Shown piece after piece: positions 7,582-13,325 of a stretch of DNA of 13,325 bases; position 1 is the stretch's first letter, and every line of letters begins with the position of its first letter. The DNA lies in assembly GCA_026391115.1 (NCBI GenBank), contig JAPLER010000158.1:1-13325 (forward strand), read 5' to 3'. The DNA is from Bacteroidota bacterium (GTDB taxonomy: Bacteria > Bacteroidota > Bacteroidia > Chitinophagales > Chitinophagaceae). A program made the position numbers and the translations under genes. The notes below the pieces were generated by a model. The model had not been told where the DNA came from, searched no databases, and worked only from the letters and a program-made list of their open reading frames with translations.

Positions 7582-8133
7582 CTATTTTAGTATCTGCAAA
7601 GCTTTATTTATAACAGTATCAGTGACATTGTAAACCTGATAGTAAGCTTGATTACTGATGACTTGTTTAGCAATATTTGCTTTTAAATTTTGGGTAATCA
7701 TTTGCTTTAAGTCATCGGTTAGTGTGAAATTTTTGACACTATCTTTAATGGCAATTTGTTGAAATTCTCTCCAATTTTCTTCGCTTAGTACAAGACTTGT
7801 AGTTAAGTTGTTTAAGTTATTTAGTGAAACTATTTTTTGTTTATTATTCAAACAATATTTAAGTATAAATTTCTCTAGAGACTCTGATTTGTTAAGAGAA
7901 TAAAATAACTTCTTAGTTTCTGAAGTATCAATACCAATAAAAACATCAGGTGTTATGCCTCCACCTCCATAAACAGTGTTTCCTTTTGGTGTTTTAAATG
8001 GCTTTCCTTTTTGTGTATTAGTATCACCTTTTACTACTTCGCCATCAGTATATCTTTCAACAACTTCGTGCATATATTTTGCTTTACCAGCGGTGTATGG
8101 TTTTTGTTTATTTCTGCCAAGGGGTGTGTAGTA
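7582..8133 (-). pseudogene. S41 C-terminal-processing protease, 3' part
   Basis: 183 residues in a frame different from the N-terminal part. It starts at YYTPLGRNKQKPYTAGKAKY (the strand that follows the catalytic lysine region in CtpA-like proteases) and runs through YGGGGITPDVFIGIDTS and a helical tail to ALQILK. A gene caller would extend it to a GTG at 8166, but residues before YYTPLGR (LCKIGIEPQL) are only the out-of-frame reading of the N-terminal part. No further stop or frameshift occurs in it, so the damage is recent or artefactual. See the 5' part for function. Confidence 0.8.
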
Positions 8134-9082
8134 TAATTGTGGCTCTATCCCAATCTTGCAAAGCACCGGCTAAAACCTCACTTGCACTTGCACTTGTTTC
8201 GTCTATCAATACAACTAGTTTTCCTGTTTCGAATAAGCCATCTTTTCTGCAATGTATTTCGTCTTTTTCAGTTTTGTTTCCTTGTGTGTAAACAATCAAT
8301 TTATCTCCTCCTAAAAATTCATCAGCAATAGCTGTTGCTGCACGCATAAAACCTCCTCCATTGCCTCTTAAGTCTAGCACTAAATTTTCCATTTTAGCCT
8401 TTTGCAACTTTTCTAATTCTTGCATAAACTCCTCATAAGTTCTTTCTGCAAATTTGTTAATTTTTATGTAGCCAGTTTTAGCATCAAGCATATAAGCAGC
8501 GTCAACACTTGGTATGGCAATAGTTGCACGAGTGATATTTATTTTTTTTGTAACTCCATCTCTTAAAACATTTATTGAGACTTTACTTCCCTCTTCTCCA
8601 CGCATTTTACTTCTAATAAACTCTTCACTAATATTTTGTTTATTCAAACTAATGCTATCATTAATGTTTAATAGTTTATCACCTACTTCAATACCAGCTT
8701 TTTTTGCAGGTCCATTGTTAATTAATTGAACAATACAAACTGTATCATCTATAATATTATACAATACACCAATACCAGTAAAATGCCCTTCTAATTGGCT
8801 ATTTACACTTTCTAATTCAGCTGGTGAAATATAAACAGAATGAGGGTCTAAGTGAGATAACATTTCGTCAATTGCATAAGTATTAATGCTATCCATTCCA
8901 ATTTCATCTACATATTTACTTTTAATTAAAGTAGATATTTCTTGTAGCGTATTGTTATTGCTTTTGCTAAAAAAATTGTTATTGCCCACACTACTACTTA
9001 ACATATAGCCTAATGCCATACCTGCTATTAGTATTAGTGATAAATATAGTGGCATTAAATTTTTACTAGCTTTCGACTGCAT
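8108..9082 (-). pseudogene. S41 C-terminal-processing protease (CtpA/Tsp-like), 5' part
   Basis: 324 residues from ATG at 9082 (MQSKASKNLMPLYLSLILIA): an uncleaved signal anchor (about 10-28), an N-terminal segment YVDEIGMDSIN, a PDZ domain (about 90-180, GHFTGIGV, GPAKKAGIEVGDKLLNINDS), then the protease core GYIKINKFAERTYEEF, LVLDLRGNGGGF and DETSASASEVLAGALQDWDR. The middle Ser of SASAS (S299) matches E. coli Tsp Ser430, so the partner Lys is expected 25 residues on, in a GRRxFGKG segment. The sequence instead jumps from DWDRATII to YYTPLGR in another frame: about 28 codons, including that lysine, are missing, so the product should be inactive. ATG at 9139 is less likely, because it adds 19 residues before the membrane anchor. 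Such proteases process or degrade envelope proteins. Confidence 0.8.
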
Positions 9083-9107
9083 AATTTTATACTTTGTTAT
9101 TGGGGTG

Positions 9108-9135
9108 CAAATAAACAATAATTGAGATGAGACAA
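9108..9135 (-). promoter_or_regulatory. Possible promoter of the S41 protease gene
   Basis: Minus strand: TTG (9135-9133), 17 nt, TTTATTTG (9115-9108), one mismatch from TAnnTTTG. It would place transcription start about 19 nt before the ATG at 9082. Weak evidence in AT-rich DNA. Confidence 0.3.
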
Positions 9136-9166
9136 CCAATGTTGTTTTACTACTGGTAATTTGGGT

Positions 9167-10090
9167 TTAAGTAAAACTTTCAATATCGTTGGTCGTAATC
9201 GTTTTACCAGATAAAATGATAAGCCTTTCAACCACATTTCTCAATTCTCTAATGTTACCAGTCCAGTTATGTTTTTGCAATAGTTCCATAGCTTTTTTAT
9301 CCATAGCTTTTACTGATTGACCATAATCATTTGCTATATCCTCTAAAAATTTATTTACCAAAAGAGGGATATCGTATATCACCCCTAAGCGATGATACAA
9401 ATCAAGTCTAAAATTTTTGGCTTCAACTTCTTGCATTAAGTCTTTGTTGGTTGCAGCAACTACACGCACATCAACAGCAATTTCTTTTTCGCCACCAACG
9501 CGTGTTATTTTTCCTTCTTGCAATGCTCGTAAAACTTTTGCTTGTGCCGATAAGCTCATGTCGCCAATTTCATCTAAAAATAATGTACCGCCGTTGGCTT
9601 GTTCAAATTTGCCAATACGTTGTTTTATGGCACTTGTAAAGCTTCCTTTTTCGTGACCAAATAATTCGCTTTCTATTAATTCGCTTGGTATTGCTGCACA
9701 ATTTACTTCAACAATAGGAGCATTGTTTCTATTACTTTTTTCGTGCAACCAACGAGCCACCAATTCTTTACCACTTCCATTTTCTCCAGTGATTAAAACT
9801 CTTGCATCAGTTGGGGCAACTTTATCAATGGTATTTTTAATTTTTTGAATAGCTTCACTTTCTCCAATAATCTCTTGTACCTTGCTAGTTCTACGTTTTA
9901 GCACTTTTGTTTCTTTAACCAAAATGTTTTTATCCATTGCATTTCTTATGGTAATTAACATTCTGTTTAAATCTGGCGGTTTACTAATATAGTCGTAAGC
10001 CCCTTTTTTTACAGCGTCAACTGCAGTTTCAATGTTGCCATGCCCACTTATAATAATAATAGGAATGTCAGCATTGTGTTCTGTTGCTTT
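9167..10090 (-). pseudogene. Sigma-54-type AAA+ response regulator (NtrC/NtrX-like), main 3' part
   Basis: 307 codons open from 10090; a gene caller would begin at the internal ATG 9961. It starts with the end of a receiver domain (ADIPIIIISGHGNIETAVDA, then KKGAYDYISKPPDLNRML), followed by the AAA+ domain: Walker A GENGSGKE, the loop 1 motif GSFTSA in place of GAFTGA, Walker B GGTLFLDEIGDM, arginine-finger region NFRLDLYHRL, sensor II region WTGNIRELRNVVERL. It ends at NDIESFT with no C-terminal Fis-type HTH, which I recall as usual for this Bacteroidota family. After RLGVI, the sequence jumps to YDIPLLV: about 12 residues containing the conserved VPxLxxR segment are missing in frame. With most of the receiver also lost, the product is probably not a working regulator. 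Confidence 0.8.
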
Positions 10091-10145
10091 TTAAGATATT
10101 TCTTATGGCACGTTCATCATCTATAACTAAAATCTTGTGAGGCAT
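10068..10145 (-). pseudogene. Response regulator receiver domain, 5' stub
   Basis: ATG at 10145 gives MPHKILVIDDERAIRNILK, the first strand and helix of a receiver domain with the acidic pair DD (residues 9-10), then runs out of frame (SNRTQC) to TGA at 10070-10068. The homologous frame resumes at 10090-10088 with KATEHNADIPIIIISGHGN. Between the two, about 45-50 codons of a normal receiver, including the phospho-acceptor Asp and the DIKMPxMDG segment, are absent. The junction falls in a run of five A (10088-10092), suggesting microhomology. Together with the 3' part this is one gene, 9167-10145. Confidence 0.75.
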
Positions 10146-10256
10146 AATTTTTTTTGGCTAAGATAGGGGAGATGATAAAAGTTTACTTGCTAAAATTTAG
10201 TAGAAAATAAAACATTAATCATTGTTTATTTGCATTGACTAATAAACTTTTGCTTT

Positions 10257-11609
10257 ATGAAAAAAAATACAACAATAATTGGTGCTGGTCTTGTGGGTTC
10301 TTTACTGAGTATTTACTTGGCAAAACGAGGGCATAAGGTTTCAATCTATGAACGCCGAGGTGATATGCGTAAAGAAAAAATGAGTGCTGGAAGAAGTATT
10401 AATTTGGCTTTAAGTGATAGAGGTTTATTGGCTTTAGAAAAAATTGGATTGGCAGAAGAGATAAAAAAAATATCCATTCCAATGCATTGCAGATATATAC
10501 ATAATGCAGATGGAACAACAGTTACACAACCCTATGGAAAAGAAGGGCAGTTTATTAATTCTGTAAGTAGAGCTACTTTAAATATGAGGTTGATGGATTT
10601 AGCTGAAGCAAATGGTGTTGATATTTTCTTTGACCATAAATGTGAAAATATTGATTGGAAAAATAATGAAATATTATTTGAAAACCATTCTTCAACAACA
10701 CAAAGCACACAAGAAATTTCGGCAAATTTTGAACTATTATTTGGCTCTGATGGTGCTTTCTCAGCTGCTCGTTTGCAACATCAATTACAACATAATAAAT
10801 TTAACTATCAACAATATTATATTGATTGTGGTTACAAAGAATTAACCATTTTGCCCAACGGAAATGGAGATTTTGCAATGGAAGTAAATGCCTTACATAT
10901 ATGGCCTAGAAAGGATTATATGCTAATTGCCTTGCCCAATTTAGATAAAACTTTTACTTGCACATTATTCTTTCCTTTTGAAGGCGAACAATCATTTTCT
11001 AAATTAGATACAAAGGAAAAAGTAGTTGGTTTTTTTAATAAAAATTTTGCCGATGCTGTGCCTTTAATGCCAACCTATGTCGAAGATTTTTTTAATAATC
11101 CAACCAGCAGTTTAGTAACTGTAAAATGTTTTCCTTGGGTGCGAGATGATAAATTTGCCCTGATTGGAGATGCTGCACATGCTATAGTTCCATTTTTTGG
11201 GCAAGGAATGAATTGTGGTTTTGAAGATTGCAGAGTTTTGGATGAGTTGATTGATAAACACAATGATGATTGGACAAATATTTTGCAAGAATATCAAGAA
11301 TTGAGAAAACCAGATGGAGATGCCATTGCAGATTTGGCTGTGAATAATTTTACAGAAATGAGAGATAAAACTGGTAATCCGAAATTTTTATTACAAAAGA
11401 AAATTGAAGCTGGATTGCACGATAAATATCCTGAGAAATGGATACCTGCATATAGCCAGGTTACATTTTCGCCACACATAAGATACAGTGAAGCATTGAG
11501 TAGAGGGCTCCATCAAGAAGCTATTATGCAGCAAATAATGAACATTCCAAACATTGAATCTATTTGGGATAATGTTGAAATTGAGCAACAAATTTTAAAT
11601 ATGTTATAA
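10257..11609 (+). CDS. kmo: Kynurenine 3-monooxygenase
   Basis: FAD-dependent aromatic hydroxylase that converts L-kynurenine to 3-hydroxykynurenine with NADPH and O2 (tryptophan degradation and de novo NAD synthesis). 450 residues, full length. N-terminal Rossmann motif GAGLVG (9-14) with YERR at the end of strand 2; GRSINLALSDRG (45-56) typical of KMO; substrate-site candidates R79 and Y93; second FAD motif LIGDAAHAIVPFFGQGMNCG (302-321); NNFTEMRD (363-370) conserved in KMO. The C-terminus (IRYSEALSRG...IMNIPNIES) is also KMO-like. It is divergent from the response-regulator gene with 111 nt between. A TTTATTTG resembling a -7 box lies at 10225-10232, weak. The GNAT gene starts on its last base. 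No kynureninase gene is in view. Confidence 0.95.
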   Translation: MKKNTTIIGAGLVGSLLSIYLAKRGHKVSIYERRGDMRKEKMSAGRSINLALSDRGLLALEKIGLAEEIKKISIPMHCRYIHNADGTTVTQPYGKEGQFINSVSRATLNMRLMDLAEANGVDIFFDHKCENIDWKNNEILFENHSSTTQSTQEISANFELLFGSDGAFSAARLQHQLQHNKFNYQQYYIDCGYKELTILPNGNGDFAMEVNALHIWPRKDYMLIALPNLDKTFTCTLFFPFEGEQSFSKLDTKEKVVGFFNKNFADAVPLMPTYVEDFFNNPTSSLVTVKCFPWVRDDKFALIGDAAHAIVPFFGQGMNCGFEDCRVLDELIDKHNDDWTNILQEYQELRKPDGDAIADLAVNNFTEMRDKTGNPKFLLQKKIEAGLHDKYPEKWIPAYSQVTFSPHIRYSEALSRGLHQEAIMQQIMNIPNIESIWDNVEIEQQILNML

Positions 11610-12151
11610 TGTTTTTGCCACTTGAAACTGAAAGACTTTTGCTGAGAAAAGTTGAGCAAACTGATGCTTCATTTATACTTGAATTTTTTAAGAATGATGA
11701 TGCAACTAAATATATGTTATATCATTTTTATCACTTGGATGAAGTGCAAATTCAGATGGATTATTATGAGAATCAATATAAAAATGAAACAGGTTGTTAT
11801 TGGTTATTGCAAAAAAAAACAACAAATGAAAGTATTGGTGTTATTGGTTTGCACAATATTTCTAAAGAACACAGAAAAGGTGAAATTGGTTTTTGGGTTT
11901 TACCACAATTTACTGGCTTGGGATATACCACAGAAGTAGGTAGAGTTATTGTAGATTATTGCTTTACTGCATTAAATTTCAATAGGGTAGAAGCAACAGT
12001 TGAAACTGAAAATTTTGCTTCTCAAAAAGTAATAGAAAAACTTGGATTTAAATATGAAGGCACTTTTAGAGAATTTGAAATGAACAATGGAAAGTTTATA
12101 GATTTAATGATGTTTGCTTCTTTAGCTAAAGAAGCAAACATCATTAAATAA
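11609..12151 (+). CDS. GNAT-family N-acetyltransferase (RimJ/RimL type)
   Basis: 180 residues. ETERLLLRKVEQTDASFI is the standard start of RimJ/RimL-type acetyltransferases. The acetyl-CoA loop is QFTGLG (100-105, the Q/RxxGxG/A motif) within GFWVLPQFTGLGYTTEVG, followed by VEATVETENFASQKVIEKLG with N135 and YEGTFREFEMNNGKFIDL. These enzymes acetylate N-terminal or other amines; the substrate here cannot be deduced. The ATG shares one base with the KMO stop (TAATG), so the two are translationally coupled. The last 15 codons lie inside a perfect 48-nt palindrome, which constrains the C-terminal peptide MMFASLAKEANIIK. Confidence 0.9.
   Translation: MFLPLETERLLLRKVEQTDASFILEFFKNDDATKYMLYHFYHLDEVQIQMDYYENQYKNETGCYWLLQKKTTNESIGVIGLHNISKEHRKGEIGFWVLPQFTGLGYTTEVGRVIVDYCFTALNFNRVEATVETENFASQKVIEKLGFKYEGTFREFEMNNGKFIDLMMFASLAKEANIIK
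12102..12149. terminator. Perfect 48-nt palindrome, probable bidirectional terminator
   Basis: Bases 12102-12125 are the exact reverse complement of 12126-12149: 24 base pairs, no mismatch, no spacer (centre AG|CT; the outer ends read ATTTAATG and CATTAAAT). It covers the last 15 GNAT codons and the first T of its TAA, and ends 5 nt before the stop of the convergent YfhO gene, so a transcript from either side would form a long hairpin. A T6 run lies about 14 nt further on the plus side (12161-12166); none directly follows on the minus side. Terminator function is inferred from the position. Confidence 0.6.
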
Positions 12152-12154
12152 TGA

Positions 12155-13325
12155 TTATGCAATTTTTTGTTTTCTTCTTTCGTGAAAAAAACTTGCAATT
12201 ACTGCTCCAATTAGCATTAACCACAGTAAACCACTACTTAGTTGCACAATATTTTTTGAGGTATAGTAACTATCTGGTTTAAAATCAAAAGTGATTTTAT
12301 GTGTTCCACTTGGAATTGATAAGCCTCTCAAAACATAATTTGTTCTAACAATTGGTGCCTCTTTTCCATCAATATAAGCCTTCCAGCCAGCATTGTAATA
12401 TACTTCACTAAAAACAGCAAATTTTGATGAACTGCTTGTTGATGCATATTCTATAAAATCATTTTCATTTTTAACCAAATTGATTTTTGCTGTGCTATCA
12501 GCAACTTCATCATATTTTACATTTGCTTTATCTGATACATCTACAACAGCACTATCGTTTGTATTTAAAGTATTTAAGGCATTCATTATTTCTAATGGCT
12601 TTTCTTTATATGTAACACCTTTTACAAACCAGCAATTACCCAATGCATCAGGATTTGGGATAGCTATTTGTTGCCCTTGTTGATTAGCTTGAATAATGTA
12701 CTTGCCATTAAGCATATTTACAACATTCATACTTCTTGGAAAATCATAAAGTTGCTTTTCTGCTAAATCTTGATAAATACTAAGCTTAGCAGGATGGTAA
12801 CCACCAATTGAATTAAGATAATATGATGTTTTGGCATCTTCATTAAAAGCAGAGAATGCACCACGGCTTACATTAAAAACCCTGAATTGCGATTTATCTT
12901 TTAGTATATTAGTAATTACTGGTGTTTCTTTAAAATTGGTATCTGTATATGAATCAACTTCTATAAACTTATCGCTGTTTAGGTATTTTACATCTATAGT
13001 CATTACATCAATAAATGCAAATACTCCAATTACAATTGTTGCAATCAAACCTGAAATTTTATTTTTTATAGTTAACCAAAGCATTACAGCTGCAATCAAC
13101 ATAAAACCAATAGTTCTCATAAAATCACCCATAAACAATGCCCTTCTATCGTCTCTTAGTGCATTTACAAATCCTTTAATTGGTGCTTGCAAAGCATCTC
13201 TTTGTTGTGCATCTTGTAGGTCTGCAATTTGTTTTAATAGATTTTTATCCGCTTCGCCAGCAAAATCAGAACTTAAATAAACCAACACTGAAACTAATAA
13301 CATTCCTGCAACAACAAGCAATCCC
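12155..13325 (-). CDS. YfhO-family integral membrane protein, C-terminal part
   Basis: About 390 residues of the C-terminus; the gene enters from the right edge (frame open through 13325, no ATG at the edge; the TTG at 13321 is internal). Visible: membrane helices at the N-side (GMLLVSVLVYLSS, FMRTIGFMLIAAVMLWLTIK, GLIATIVIGVFAFIDVMTI), then a large extracytoplasmic region (YLNSIGGYHPAKLSIYQDL, NVVNMLNGKYIIQ, VFSEVYYNAGWKAYIDGKEA, IVRTNYVLRGLSIPSGTHKI), and a final helix (GLLWLMLIGAVIASFF) with a basic tail HERRKQKIA. The layout and the YYNAGWKAYIDG...GLSIPSGTHKI segment are typical of YfhO-like proteins, which resemble polytopic GT-C glycosyltransferases and are tied to glycosylation of wall or surface polymers; the Bacteroidota versions are uncharacterised. 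It converges on the GNAT gene. Confidence 0.8.
   Translation of the reverse strand, partial: GLLVVAGMLLVSVLVYLSSDFAGEADKNLLKQIADLQDAQQRDALQAPIKGFVNALRDDRRALFMGDFMRTIGFMLIAAVMLWLTIKNKISGLIATIVIGVFAFIDVMTIDVKYLNSDKFIEVDSYTDTNFKETPVITNILKDKSQFRVFNVSRGAFSAFNEDAKTSYYLNSIGGYHPAKLSIYQDLAEKQLYDFPRSMNVVNMLNGKYIIQANQQGQQIAIPNPDALGNCWFVKGVTYKEKPLEIMNALNTLNTNDSAVVDVSDKANVKYDEVADSTAKINLVKNENDFIEYASTSSSSKFAVFSEVYYNAGWKAYIDGKEAPIVRTNYVLRGLSIPSGTHKITFDFKPDSYYTSKNIVQLSSGLLWLMLIGAVIASFFHERRKQKIA

Noticed and set aside
8134..8166. GTG start at 8166 for an independent 194-residue protein
   Set aside because: Its first 11 residues are the out-of-frame reading of the protease nucleophile region; homology starts only at YYTPLGR.
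8079..8331. Plus-strand ORFs over the protease break
   Set aside because: Shadows of the minus-strand protease coding frame with no recognisable features.
13319..13321. TTG at 13321 as the start of the YfhO-family gene
   Set aside because: The frame is open to the window edge and the first residues are inside a membrane helix, so the gene begins outside the window.

Overview
The window looks like chromosomal DNA from a member of the Bacteroidota, probably Chitinophagia/Chitinophagaceae-like. The sequence is AT-rich, Shine-Dalgarno sites are absent or weak, and a good TAnnTTTG-type -7 box lies upstream of aspS. The protein set also fits: a LacI repressor, a DUF2805/TIGR03643 protein, a YfhO membrane protein, kynurenine 3-monooxygenase and a short photolyase-like protein, all with Bacteroidota-style sequences. 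This placement rests on recalled family resemblance, not on a search.

Layout. 1-1178 (-): pgi (glucose-6-phosphate isomerase), cut by the window edge at its 3' end. 1228-1256: a hairpin plus T-tract that ends the upstream lacI-family transcript. 1379-2401 (-): LacI-family regulator. 2537-4375 (-): aspS, with its own promoter and a small repeat in its leader. 4461-7494 (-): a compact five-gene operon in the order SDR oxidoreductase, SRPBCC protein, flavin-reductase-like protein, DUF2805/TIGR03643, photolyase-like FAD protein. Three of its four internal junctions overlap or are separated by 1 nt. 7582-9082 (-): S41 C-terminal-processing protease, broken. 9167-10145 (-): sigma-54-type AAA+ response regulator, broken. 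10257-12151 (+): kynurenine 3-monooxygenase followed by an overlapping GNAT acetyltransferase. 12155-13325 (-): C-terminal part of a YfhO-family membrane protein, convergent with the GNAT gene. A perfect 48-nt palindrome covers the last 15 codons of GNAT at this convergence point.

The most unusual parts are two. (1) The photolyase operon: its photolyase lacks the usual N-terminal antenna domain but has an extra C-terminal alpha/beta-like segment, and its SDR lacks the catalytic tyrosine. (2) Four lesions fall between about 5.98 and 10.09 kb. They are a 1-nt frameshift in the flavin reductase, a frameshifting deletion that removes the catalytic lysine segment of the S41 protease, an in-frame deletion in the AAA+ domain, and a frameshifting deletion that removes most of the receiver domain including its phospho-acceptor aspartate. 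The flanking genes look intact. Either these genes are decaying recently, or the assembly is faulty here; the sequence alone cannot decide.

No tRNA, rRNA, CRISPR array or insertion sequence was recognised. No gene-free stretch exceeds 300 bases.
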